A DNA stretch of 34,065 nt from an uncultured Cytophagaceae bacterium. Lineage in GTDB: Bacteria > Bacteroidota > Bacteroidia > Cytophagales > Spirosomataceae. The notes under the pieces are model-generated. The model was not told where the DNA came from. It ran no database searches and saw only the letters and a list, made by a program, of their open reading frames with translations. Location of the stretch: contig CALLKB010000227.1 of the NCBI GenBank assembly GCA_938008575.1, positions 1-34,065 of the forward strand, in the 5' to 3' direction. A program made the translations under genes and the position numbers. Positions 26,959 to 34,065 of the stretch are shown piece by piece. Within the stretch, counting starts at the first letter, position 1, and every line of letters begins with the position of its first letter.

Positions 26959-27690
26959 ATGAAAAACATACGTAACGCATTCATGTTAGGCTTGCTTTTA
27001 TGCAGCACTATCATCTTAAAAGCACAATCCACAGAAGAAGTTTTGAGTAAGCATCAAGCTGCCATGGGAAGTCCTGAAAAATGGACTTCAGTTAAAAGTT
27101 TGGTGATGAAAAATAAATTCAGTGTTCAGGGGATGGATATTGAAAGTAAAACATCGATTCTGGTTGGTCAAGGCTTTCGTACGGAGGTAGAAGTAATGGG
27201 TAATAAGATTATCACAGCAATCAATGGTGAATCGGGTTGGATGATGCGACCTGCCATGATGGGCGGCACGGGTGAGCCTGAGCAAATGCCAGGGGATCAA
27301 GTGAAATTAGCTGCATCGCAGAAAAATATTGGATCAACGTTAATCAACGCGCTGAAAGATGGGGCAAAAATTGATTTAGTAAGCAAAGAAAAGTTAGATG
27401 GTGCTGATGTTTACTTGTTGAAGGTAAGCAAGGCAAGTGGTGATGAATCCCAAGTTTATGTGTCGGCTACAACGTATTTTATCGTAAAAGTGACAGGCAA
27501 ATTAAAAGCCAATGGACAAGAAGTTGACACGGAAGTTAACTTTTCAAATTACAAGGCTGTAGATGGATTGTATTTTCCATACACGATGGAAACAGCGAGT
27601 CCCATGGGTGGAATGATGACAGTAGATACTGTTTCCATTGAACTCAATCCGAATATTGATGTGAATATTTTCGCAAAGCCAACTAAATAA
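26959..27690 (+). CDS. Outer-membrane lipoprotein-sorting (LolA-like) protein
   Basis: This 243-residue exported protein has a Sec signal (KNIRNAFMLGLLLCSTIIL, cleaved after KAQ). A LolA/LolB-like beta sheet follows: KHQAAMGSPEKWTSVKSLVM, with repeated strands carrying ETKTSILVGQGFRTEVEV-like alternation, then LKVSKASGDESQVYVS and VNFSNYKAVDGLYFPYTM. The latter pattern, a model-substrate strand followed by DGLYFPYT, is common in the Bacteroidota COG2834 group. These proteins carry or bind hydrophobic molecules in the periplasm, though a strict lipoprotein-sorting role is unproven in this branch. It is a single-gene unit ended by a strong terminator. Confidence 0.82.
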   Translation: MKNIRNAFMLGLLLCSTIILKAQSTEEVLSKHQAAMGSPEKWTSVKSLVMKNKFSVQGMDIESKTSILVGQGFRTEVEVMGNKIITAINGESGWMMRPAMMGGTGEPEQMPGDQVKLAASQKNIGSTLINALKDGAKIDLVSKEKLDGADVYLLKVSKASGDESQVYVSATTYFIVKVTGKLKANGQEVDTEVNFSNYKAVDGLYFPYTMETASPMGGMMTVDTVSIELNPNIDVNIFAKPTK

Positions 27691-27700
27691 GTTTTTTGCG

Positions 27701-27749
27701 TTTTAACAATTTCGGGGGGCTAAAAAGTCCCCCTTTTTTATTGTTAAAA
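27701..27749 (+). terminator. Rho-independent terminator in a 49-base palindrome
   Basis: An outer pair TTTTAACAAT (27701-27710) and ATTGTTAAAA (27740-27749) is perfectly complementary, and an inner GGGGG (27715-27719) and CCCCC (27729-27733) stem is followed by six T (27734-27739). The tract starts 10 bases after the LolA-like stop codon. Confidence 0.88.
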
Positions 27750-27754
27750 ATTCG

Positions 27755-27762
27755 TAATTTTG
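27755..27762 (+). promoter_or_regulatory. Perfect -7 promoter box for the small lipoprotein gene
   Basis: TAATTTTG at 27755-27762 is a perfect match to TAnnTTTG. The expected -33 position falls in the terminator palindrome, where no TTTG is found at standard spacing, so the promoter may be atypical. The ATG of the lipoprotein is 18 bases after the box. Confidence 0.4.
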
Positions 27763-27780
27763 CCGTTTAATAAACCGCTT

Positions 27781-28230
27781 ATGAGATACCTGTATATCCT
27801 GTTTTGTTTGAGTTTTTTGTTTTCCTGTCAATCAGATACTAGTTTAAATCCCCAAACAAAAACAGAAATATTGTTGAGTACCACTTGGCAGATTCAAGAA
27901 GTAATAGCTAGTGGTTATTTAAATGGGACGGTTTACCAACGCGGTAGAACCGCAGAAGGATCGCAATATGATATGTCCAAAGTGCGTTTGACATTCAAGT
28001 CGGATGGTACGTGTATTGCAATTGATAATACCGGAAATAACTCCGCATCCGGTAAATGGAAGTTAATTAATAATGACACTCAATTGCAAATCTCGGATAC
28101 CAATTACTTTGTATTGGATGGAATAGGTAATATTGAAACCCTCATAAAATCTGAATTTACTTTTTCTGGAACGCGTACATACAAGTCGACGTATGTAGAT
28201 GCTTCTGTCAGAATGGTTCCAGTTCCTTAA
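27781..28230 (+). CDS. Lipocalin-like lipoprotein
   Basis: The 149-residue protein starts at the ATG at 27781 (MRYLYILFCLSFLFSC); an upstream TTG at 27760 overlaps the promoter box and is rejected. Cys16 closes a lipobox (LFSC) and is the probable lipid anchor. The rest is beta-rich in the pattern of Bacteroidota lipocalin-like proteins: LLSTTWQIQEV at the start, then VRLTFKSDGTCIAIDN, SASGKWKLINNDTQLQISD and FTFSGTRTYKSTYV. The ligand is unknown. Its stop codon overlaps the stop codon of the convergent isomerase gene by four bases, leaving no room for a separate terminator. Confidence 0.75.
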   Translation: MRYLYILFCLSFLFSCQSDTSLNPQTKTEILLSTTWQIQEVIASGYLNGTVYQRGRTAEGSQYDMSKVRLTFKSDGTCIAIDNTGNNSASGKWKLINNDTQLQISDTNYFVLDGIGNIETLIKSEFTFSGTRTYKSTYVDASVRMVPVP

Positions 28231-29147
28231 GGTAAAAATGTGTTGATGTGATTTCTTGCCATGTAGATGGCCTTTTGTACATCGTCATCTGAGCCTTCAA
28301 AGGCTTTATCTTCCACTTCAATCACGATAGGTCCACGGTATCTAATATCATGCAAGGCGCTGATGAATTTTCCCCAGTGAATATCGCCTAAACCCGGTAA
28401 TTTTGGGGAATGGTATTCCAATGGATTCGCCATGATTCCTACGCGGTCTAATTTCTCTGGATAGACCTTGACATCCTTTAAATGAATGTGATGTAACTTT
28501 TCCGCATAGTGATAGATGGGGTATAAATAATCCATCTGTTGCCAAACCATGTGTGAAGGATCATAGTTAAGTCCAAAATTCGTCGAAGGAATAATGCTAA
28601 AGAGTTGATCCCAAATTTTAGGCGTAGTTGCCAAGTTTTTGCCTCCTGGCCACTCATCATCTGTGAAAAACATGGGGCAGTTTTCAATGCCTATTTTGAT
28701 GTTTAATGTGTCTGCTAAGGCAATAATTTCTGGCCAAACTTCCTTGAATTTGTCCATGTTGTAGGCGACACTTTTGGTAAAATCTCTTCCAATAAACGTG
28801 TTAACCACAGGTATTTCGAGTACTGCAGCTGCGCGAATAATCTTTTTGATATGTTCGCGGTAAAACTGTGCCTGCTCCTCATTGGGGTCCATGGGATTCG
28901 GATAATAACCCAACGCAGATATCTTTACGGGGTGTTGCTTTAAATAGGTTTTTAAATTCAATAAGCCCAAGGAATCTAATTGGTCCACGGCAATGTGACT
29001 TACACCTGCATAGCGACGGGTATCGCTGTTTTGTGAAGGCCAGCACATCACTTCTACACACGAAAAGCGCGCGCGATGAGCAAAATCCAACACCTGTTCC
29101 AAAGACAAATTGGGTAAAATCGCTGAAGCAAAACCTAATTCAAGCAT
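28227..29147 (-). CDS. Sugar phosphate isomerase/epimerase family protein, cytoplasmic
   Basis: This 306-residue xylose-isomerase-like TIM barrel has no signal peptide (MLELGFASAILPNLSLEQVL). The expected metal ligands are Glu155 in KIGIENCP, Asp196 and His199 in NYDPSHMVW, His222 in HHIHLKDV, and Glu277 in IVIEVEDK. It is only distantly similar to the Tat-exported isomerase at 24747: it differs in all active-site surroundings, so this is not a recent duplication. It is the last gene of a three-gene minus operon with a TMEM220-like membrane protein (1-base gap) and a TPR lipoprotein. Probable role is epimerisation of a ketose or inosose; the substrate is unknown. Confidence 0.88.
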   Translation of the reverse strand: MLELGFASAILPNLSLEQVLDFAHRARFSCVEVMCWPSQNSDTRRYAGVSHIAVDQLDSLGLLNLKTYLKQHPVKISALGYYPNPMDPNEEQAQFYREHIKKIIRAAAVLEIPVVNTFIGRDFTKSVAYNMDKFKEVWPEIIALADTLNIKIGIENCPMFFTDDEWPGGKNLATTPKIWDQLFSIIPSTNFGLNYDPSHMVWQQMDYLYPIYHYAEKLHHIHLKDVKVYPEKLDRVGIMANPLEYHSPKLPGLGDIHWGKFISALHDIRYRGPIVIEVEDKAFEGSDDDVQKAIYMARNHINTFLP

Positions 29148-29148
29148 C

Positions 29149-29508
29149 TTATTTTTTTTCTAAAAGGTAATACAAGGCAAATGAAAATGAAGCAATCCAG
29201 AGGCCAACTGCCTCTCTAGCTAATTCTTGATTCATTGTTTTCATTGCCAAGCCATCTGTCATAAATCCTTCCCAAGCAGTCATTTCAACCCATAATTGGA
29301 TGCCTGCAAATGTACTTAGGACAAATAAAACTAGGGTTAATTCTTTATTGACCATTCCTCGGAATGCCTGGAATGATACATACGTGGCAACCCCATAAAT
29401 AGGAACCCATAAAATGGGGTCAGGGTCATTAAACTGCCAATACGTAAATAAAAGAAAAGTTATGGAAAAGAGGATTCCCAAAAATGAGATGGCTTTTTTC
29501 GTTTTCAT
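29149..29508 (-). CDS. TMEM220-like small membrane protein
   Basis: This 119-residue protein has four hydrophobic segments, roughly residues 6-24, 31-50, 57-73 and 98-115. The motif TYWQFNDPDPILWVPIYG matches the transmembrane-220 family, in which a conserved N-D-P-D-P lies just after the first helix. No biochemical role is known for the family. It starts four bases after the TPR lipoprotein stop and ends one base before the isomerase gene, so all three form one operon. Confidence 0.85.
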   Translation of the reverse strand: MKTKKAISFLGILFSITFLLFTYWQFNDPDPILWVPIYGVATYVSFQAFRGMVNKELTLVLFVLSTFAGIQLWVEMTAWEGFMTDGLAMKTMNQELAREAVGLWIASFSFALYYLLEKK

Positions 29509-29512
29509 AAGT

Positions 29513-30214
29513 TTAGTTACACAGGTTAGTTACGGCCTCCTTGGCTCCAGGATATTTTAATTTTTGTGCTTGTTGCAAAGCAAAACAAGCTTTTTCTTTC
29601 TCGTTAACTTTATAATAACTCAAGCCCATCGCATAAAACCCTTTTCCAAAATTGGGGTCAATTTGCACACTTGCTTCAAAATCTTGATTGGCCAATGCAT
29701 ATTTTTCTTGTTGGAAATAAATATTTCCTCGGTTGTACAAGGCATTGATCTCTTTAGCGTTTTTTGAGATACTCAAGGTGAAGTCGGCAATGGCGGCATC
29801 CGGTTTACCCAGGGCTGCTTGTACAATACCATGTTGTAAATAAGCTGCGCTTGAATCAGGTTGTAATTTGATAGCTGCTTCGGTAGGAGCTAATGCTTTA
29901 GCCCAAATACCTTGTTCCATTTCAAGTGCACCTAAGTTCATTTGCGCCGAGTATAGGGATGGTTTTAATTCAATGGCTTTCTGGTAGTTGGTTCTTGCTT
30001 CATCCCAACTTTTCTCTTGAAAAGCGATAACACCTTGCAAATTATAAGCTTCTGCTAATCCAGGATTTTTCTCCAATGCTTTCTTAATTGCTTCTTTGGC
30101 AGATACTGTCTCTCCTTTTTGTAAACGACTCTTCGCTTCTTGTAGCCAAGAATCAGCATCTGAAGAGCAAGCAAGTAGCAATAAGGAAAGGCAGAAAAAG
30201 GAAAGAATTCGCAT
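29513..30214 (-). CDS. TPR-repeat lipoprotein
   Basis: This 233-residue protein starts with a lipoprotein signal (MRILSFFCLSLLLLAC), with Cys16 the anchor. Six or so TPR units follow, with recognisable pairs such as AEAYNLQGVIAFQEKSWDEA, ALYNRGNIYFQQEKYALA and KGFYAMGLSYYKVNEKEKA. TPR lipoproteins act as scaffolds at the outer or inner membrane; no partner is visible. It heads the operon with the TMEM220-like and isomerase genes. It is divergent to the SRP RNA promoter that begins about 55 bases upstream. Confidence 0.87.
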   Translation of the reverse strand: MRILSFFCLSLLLLACSSDADSWLQEAKSRLQKGETVSAKEAIKKALEKNPGLAEAYNLQGVIAFQEKSWDEARTNYQKAIELKPSLYSAQMNLGALEMEQGIWAKALAPTEAAIKLQPDSSAAYLQHGIVQAALGKPDAAIADFTLSISKNAKEINALYNRGNIYFQQEKYALANQDFEASVQIDPNFGKGFYAMGLSYYKVNEKEKACFALQQAQKLKYPGAKEAVTNLCN

Positions 30215-30267
30215 ATTTTTAATTTGAAATTAAAGTTAAGGGGTATTCGGAAATTATTGGCATATAT

Positions 30268-30298
30268 TTTGAAAAAAGCGCAGATTTTGCCATATTTG
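30268..30298 (+). promoter_or_regulatory. Promoter of the SRP RNA gene
   Basis: TTTG at 30268-30271 and CATATTTG at 30291-30298 are separated by exactly 19 bases, matching the Bacteroidota consensus TTTG, 19 bases, TAnnTTTG with one mismatch. The predicted start about 4-7 bases after the box coincides with the 5' arm of the RNA's outer stem at 30303. Confidence 0.7.
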
Positions 30299-30301
30299 CA
30301 T

Positions 30302-30390
30302 CGGCAAATTACCAGCTCCCGCTGAATCCTCCAGGTCGTGAAAGAAGCAAAGGTAGGTTGGTTGTAGCGGTGAATTTGCCATTTTTTTTT
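30302..30390 (+). ncRNA. ffs: Signal recognition particle 4.5S RNA (bacterial small SRP RNA)
   Basis: The universally conserved SRP core is present as AGGTC at 30333-30337, six bases GTGAAA, then GAAGCA at 30344-30349. That is the loop and asymmetric internal loop that bind the Ffh M domain. It is closed by lower stems: CCGCT (30319-30323) with AGCGG (30366-30370), and an outer stem GGCAAATT (30303-30310) with AATTTGCC (30373-30380), both perfect. Nine T follow at 30382-30390, ending the RNA as an intrinsic terminator. Length of about 85-88 bases and a good promoter upstream fit a small SRP RNA. The RNA directs ribosomes making membrane proteins to the membrane. The transaldolase ATG lies 21 bases after the T run. 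Confidence 0.9.
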
Positions 30391-30411
30391 GCCTTTTATA
30401 AACCTCCCCAT

Positions 30412-31068
30412 ATGAAATTTTTTATCGACACGGCGAATTTAGCCCATATCAAAGAAGCACAAGATTTAGGCGTTTTGGATGGTGTAACAACCAATCCCTC
30501 TTTAATGGCCAAAGAAGGCATTAGTGGAAAAGATAATGTTTTACGTCATTATAAAGCTATTTGTGACTTAGTTGATGGGGATGTTTCTGCGGAAGTAATT
30601 GCCACAGATTACGAAGGCATGATCCGTGAAGGGGAGGAGTTAGCTGAATTGGACGACAAGATTGTTGTGAAGATACCAATGATTAAAGATGGTATCAAGG
30701 CATTGAAATATTTTTCAAATCGTGGGATTAAAACCAATTGTACGTTGGTTTTCTCAGCTGGGCAAGCGCTTTTAGCTGCTAAAGCGGGAGCAACTTATGT
30801 TTCTCCTTTCATTGGCCGTTTAGATGATATTTCATTTGATGGCATGGATTTGATCGATCAAATTCGTGTGATTTACGATAATTACGAGTTCGAAACTCAA
30901 ATTTTAGCTGCATCTGTTCGTCATCCAATTCACATTATCAAATGTGCTGAGATTGGCGCTGATGTAATGACAGGCCCATTGTCTGCGATGTTAGCCTTAT
31001 TAAAACACCCATTAACGGATAGTGGTTTAGCAACTTTCTTAGCTGATCACGCCAAGTCTAACCAATAA
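30412..31068 (+). CDS. Transaldolase / fructose-6-phosphate aldolase family protein (TalC type)
   Basis: I start this 218-residue protein at the ATG at 30412 ([16 protein letters not shown]); the upstream TTG frame runs through the SRP RNA. The short transaldolase class is recognised by [14 protein letters not shown] (23-36), the Schiff-base lysine Lys87 in [25 protein letters not shown] and [12 protein letters not shown]. The GRLDDI motif and the CTLVFS strand favour transaldolase activity (TalC, pentose phosphate pathway) over fructose-6-phosphate aldolase. No dedicated promoter is obvious, so it may rely on read-through from the SRP RNA terminator or an unseen start site. ftsE follows after ten bases. 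Confidence 0.92.
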   Translation: MKFFIDTANLAHIKEAQDLGVLDGVTTNPSLMAKEGISGKDNVLRHYKAICDLVDGDVSAEVIATDYEGMIREGEELAELDDKIVVKIPMIKDGIKALKYFSNRGIKTNCTLVFSAGQALLAAKAGATYVSPFIGRLDDISFDGMDLIDQIRVIYDNYEFETQILAASVRHPIHIIKCAEIGADVMTGPLSAMLALLKHPLTDSGLATFLADHAKSNQ

Positions 31069-31078
31069 TTTAATTTTT

Positions 31079-31663
31079 ATGTCTGTATTGACTTTTGAAA
31101 ATGTTCATATCTCGCAGGAAGGAGTTCCTACTTTAACAGATATATCGTTAACAGTTGAGGCAGGTGAATTTTATTATTTGATTGGTAAATCGGGGTCAGG
31201 AAAAAGTACCTTTTTCAAAGCTATTTTCGGTGAATTAGCCATTGATGCGGGCTCTGCTCAAGTTGCTGGCTATGATTTGGTGACGATTAAAAATCAAGAT
31301 ATTCCGTATCTACGTCGCAAATTAGGATTTGTATTCCAAGACTTTCAGTTGTTAACCGACCGCAATGTTGAGCGGAATTTGGCTTTTGTATTAGAAGCAA
31401 CAGGACATACAGATAAGGCTGAAATCAAAACTCGTATCGAAGCTGTTTTGGAGCAGGTAGGTATGTCCAATGCCATACACAAACGCGTACATAAATTGTC
31501 CGGCGGAGAGCAGCAACGCATCGCGATTGCTCGTGCTTTGTTGAATAATCCGTTGTTAATTCTTGCAGATGAGCCTACTGGGCATTTAGATCCGGAGGTT
31601 TCGATGGAAATCATGCAATTATTCAAACAATTGACTCAGCTAATTTTCAAAAATATGGAATAA
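31079..31663 (+). pseudogene. ftsE: FtsE-like cell-division ABC ATPase, cut short by the junction
   Basis: The reading frame is 194 residues, but only about the first 186 look like FtsE. Present are Walker A GKSGSGKST (36-44), Q-loop Gln87 in [12 protein letters not shown] signature [15 protein letters not shown] (140-154) and Walker [14 protein letters not shown] (159-171). The protein should continue about 35 residues, including the H-loop THD, but after FKQLTQ it runs into AT-rich sequence and stops. The missing part is not found in any other nearby frame. FtsE with FtsX controls peptidoglycan hydrolases at the septum, so a real chromosome should have an intact copy; this supports an artificial or recombinational join rather than gene decay. 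Confidence 0.85.
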
Positions 31664-33255
31664 CTCCAGATAATTTACACAAATCTGTATTTACTTTAGA
31701 TAAATCAGAACCGATTGAAGTAATTAAATTTAAAATGGGGTTTGTAGTTAATAGACTTCTTTTAGCTTACAAAAACAAAAGAATTACTTGTAAATCACTA
31801 GATGGTAAAAGAGACCACATCAGTAGAAATTTACTAGAATGTTTAGTTTTAGATTGCAGTCCTAATCTTTATTCAATGTATAACAATATAAAACATTATA
31901 TTGAAAATGCAATAACTAATGATAAATTAGGTAGATTAGCTACACAAGATGAATTAAGTTTGAATCTTAGTAACTACACACAAAGAATGAAAACTTACAA
32001 AGATAAATCTTATGATGAAGAATATAAGATTATTCAACAATATGGTGGTGGTGATATGATAAAACCAGGATCTTATGACAGATATGTTGTATTTAAAAAT
32101 ACACCAGAATCAGAATTTCTTTGTATAATTTGGCCAATGGGTCTTATTCAAGTTTCTTGTAATCCATTCAAAGAGAAAAAACTTAAAGATATCAACTTAG
32201 GTGAAATCGCTAAAGAAGTGTTAGGTAAGTATGAATCTGTATTTAAAAGATATTTTGTTTCACTTGAAGCTATCAAACAAGTTTATGAAACATCTCAAGA
32301 TTGGAAAAATATGCAAAAAGCAATTGGTGAAGAATATGAAGGAGTTGGTTTTAGATATTCTGACCTTGAAGCTTTTTATATGGATTGTATCTATAACAAA
32401 CAAGATAAAGTAGCTAATATATTGAACAAAATAGTTGAAATTGATTTTGTATCTGTTGATGAAGTTTATGAGAATATTAAAGTTGTAATAACTCATGATG
32501 ATACTAATTACATATTTGGAATTAAAGACACAGAATTAATGAAGAGTTTTATCAACGATGCTATTAATGGTGATGTTAGTAAATATTCTGATTTAATAGG
32601 TAATGTCGAAGGTATAAAAACTGAATTATCTGAAAAACAAGTAGGTGGTGCTAAAAATAATATAGCAAATTATCTTAAATCAATAGGTGACCTTATAGTA
32701 TCTAGAAGAGATAAAATAACTATATTTGAAGGTTTAAAAAATAGTAAACTTAAAGATTCAATGGATACTAATTATGATGATTTAACACAGGATCAAAAGA
32801 ACTATCTTAGTAGTTTAAAAATTCCAGTGTGGGAACTTATTATTAGAAATTCAGGTGGTCACCCATCAATTACGAATATATCAGGATTAAACTTCTTAGC
32901 TTATAATAAAAAAGTTATGAAAATAGTTTATAAAACTGAAAACTACACAGATTTATTAAAAATGATTGCAAATGATTTTGTAAATAATCTAAAATCAAAA
33001 ATTGATGTAGTTAATGCTGGTGACAAAGTAATTTATGATACTAAAGGAATTGAACTTTATGGACAAGACACTAATGAAAGCTTTGATTATCAAATCTTTG
33101 ATAAAGAGACTGGAAATACTAAATCAGTAACTAAAGAAGATTTTATTAAAGCCGGAGTTGAAAAAGCAATGAGACCTGAAAATCCAATTACTATTGATAC
33201 TGAGAATAAAAGAATTATTGCTAAGTTTGAATCATTTAATAATTCAAAATTGTAA
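31640..33255 (+). CDS. Phage-type protein, 5'-truncated, possible DHH/DHHA1-like phosphoesterase
   Basis: The frame is open from the junction to the stop at 33255. The first ATG is at 31735 (506 residues), but coding-like sequence is readable upstream (FQKYGITPDN then VFTLDKSEPIEVI), so the real start was probably lost at the join. I do not recognise the whole protein. The segment IRNSGGHPSITNISGLNF near the C-terminal third resembles the GGH-x-x-x-x-G signature of DHHA1 domains found in oligoribonuclease-like phosphoesterases; the expected N-terminal DHH motif is not seen, as it would be upstream of the cut. Arg codons are almost all AGA and the G+C content is far below the host's. Its end overlaps the next, opposite gene by 20 bases. 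Confidence 0.5.
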
Positions 33256-33622
33256 TTTCAATTTCTTCTTTTAACTTTTCATTATTTAGAATAGCATCTA
33301 TTTTGTTGTCTCTCATTATACTTTTATCATAAGATAGTGTAATTGTATCTGGTGGATGTATCATATCTAAATAACATTGAAATCCGTAGATAATACCTAC
33401 ATATGTAATACCATTTGATGATGGTTCAATATGAGCATGTGTGAAATTCGGATTACACTCTAATATGTTATAAATAGACATAGGTATAATCATAAAATTA
33501 TATCCTAATTTTTCAGAATCTCTATAAAATTGAACTTCTTTAATAAGTTTATTTGATTTCAACCTCATACTTTCGTAATTGGTCTCATCAATTTTTGTTT
33601 TATCATTTAAATCAATTTCCAT
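33236..33622 (-). CDS. Uncharacterised phage protein
   Basis: This 128-residue protein has no recognised motif beyond a weak pattern. The stretch LGYNFMIIPMSIYNIL, then THAHIEPSSNGITYVG and IYGFQCYLDMIHP, alternates like the central beta region of HK97-type capsid proteins (a strand NF-I, a short helix, then G-x-x-G-F-x-V-Y-x-D). I treat that as only a hint. It overlaps by 11 bases with the downstream end of the baseplate-like gene on the same strand (ATG at 33622; the neighbour ends at 33612), typical of packed phage operons. Its AT-rich composition agrees with the flanking genes. Confidence 0.5.
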   Translation of the reverse strand: MEIDLNDKTKIDETNYESMRLKSNKLIKEVQFYRDSEKLGYNFMIIPMSIYNILECNPNFTHAHIEPSSNGITYVGIIYGFQCYLDMIHPPDTITLSYDKSIMRDNKIDAILNNEKLKEEIEITILNY

Positions 33623-34065
33623 TTAACAAAATATTAATTTTATCTTCTCTTAATTTTTGAGTATCCATCACTCTAATTTTATAAACTTCATAATCACAAT
33701 TATAAATAGGAATCTTTATAACATGGTCATTTGATGAAAATCCTTTACTGACACTATAGTTCATATTTTGCAGTGTCCAAACCATACTTTGTATAGGTTT
33801 ATCAACCAAATAAAAACAACAATCATCTACATCATCTTCAATTTTAGATAACATCTGCAAAGTCTTTTGTACTTGAAATTGTGCTAGTGTAGCTTCATTC
33901 ATTTCACTAAACTTCAAGGGTTTGAACTTAAAGGTGATTTCACCAATCTTTAATGGCTCGTTATAATTACCTGGCTTAAATTCAGCCAAGACTCCGGATA
34001 GATTCAAATCGTATTTTCCAGTTTCTTTACACTCTGGACAGGCAGTTTCTATTTCCATATTACTA
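33612..34065 (-). CDS. T4-type baseplate hub (gp26-like) protein, partial
   Basis: The reading frame runs to the window edge without a stop, so the N-terminus lies outside; the first ATG seen is at 34058 (148 residues). The protein has a zinc-ribbon half-site CPEC (Cys7 and Cys10, counted from that ATG) followed by KYDLNLSGVLAEF, and later GEITFKFKPLKFSEMNEATL. This order, a C-P-x-C pair then a D-L-N-L strand and a phage-typical sheet, is that of the T4 gp26 baseplate hub family, in which CPHC sits before a similar stretch; the similarity is remembered, not computed. The gene lies upstream of, and overlaps, the small gene at 33236. I find no tail or head gene next to it in the window. Confidence 0.45.
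   Translation of the reverse strand, partial: SNMEIETACPECKETGKYDLNLSGVLAEFKPGNYNEPLKIGEITFKFKPLKFSEMNEATLAQFQVQKTLQMLSKIEDDVDDCCFYLVDKPIQSMVWTLQNMNYSVSKGFSSNDHVIKIPIYNCDYEVYKIRVMDTQKLREDKINILLNGN

Noticed and set aside
30055..30411. Minus-strand open frame of 118 codons
   Set aside because: It covers the SRP RNA and the start of the TPR lipoprotein gene in another frame; there is no domain and no signal.
31079..31663. ftsE broken by a simple frameshift
   Set aside because: The missing C-terminal part including the THD H-loop is not in any frame after 31640; the following DNA codes for another protein.
31640..34065. Prophage integrated in ftsE
   Set aside because: No integrase, attachment repeat or tRNA is visible, and the genes look T4-like, a virulent type. 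The gene at the join is also itself cut, so a chimera is simpler.

Overview
This window reads as a stretch of a Bacteroidota chromosome, most likely a Cytophagales-type freshwater or soil bacterium, with about 2.4 kb of unrelated phage DNA at its right end. The host assignment rests on the gene set (TonB receptor with carboxypeptidase-like N-terminus paired with a DUF4249 lipoprotein, DUF1080 and Tat-exported Gfo/Idh proteins, YfhO, MutS2, TMEM220), on Bacteroidota-type promoters (TTTG, about 19 bases, TAnnTTTG) and on the lack of clear Shine-Dalgarno sites. No exact species can be given from sequence reading alone.

Layout. 1-2751 (minus): a periplasmic sugar module, a two-domain DUF1080 protein followed by a Tat-exported Gfo/Idh oxidoreductase. 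2920-5174 (plus): a PLP-dependent sulfhydrylase overlapping a lone nuoH. 5230-8786 (plus): a TonB-dependent receptor with its DUF4249 partner. 8809-10690 (plus): ferrochelatase and an EamA-like transporter. 10691-10889: a mosaic of hairpins and 7-base tandem repeats. 10890-14658 (minus): FKBP isomerase, YfhO, YicC. 14777-19625 (minus): a tightly packed operon pdxA, D-2-hydroxyacid dehydrogenase, mutS2, TPR lipoprotein. 19824-24426 (plus): pyruvate carboxylase carrying an extra C-terminal gamma-glutamylcyclotransferase-like domain, then a PLC/GDPD-like protein. 24427-24746: a second repeat mosaic. 24747-28230 (plus): Tat-exported sugar isomerase, MFS transporter, LolA-like protein, small lipoprotein. 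28227-30214 (minus): TPR lipoprotein, TMEM220-like membrane protein, sugar isomerase. 30302-30390 (plus): a 4.5S signal recognition particle RNA, followed by a transaldolase gene and ftsE.

At about 31,640 ftsE is cut inside its ATPase domain, and base composition and codon use change abruptly (AT-rich, Arg mostly AGA). What follows is one 5'-truncated gene with a faint DHHA1-like motif and two opposite-strand genes, one resembling T4-type baseplate hub proteins. No integrase, attachment repeat or tRNA is visible, so an assembly chimera between a host contig and a virulent phage is the simplest reading.

The items most worth attention are the pyruvate carboxylase fusion, the recurrent composite intergenic element built of strict 7-base repeats plus hairpins, the SRP RNA gene, and the host/phage junction. 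I did not find convincing evidence of a new multi-gene defence or mobile system.
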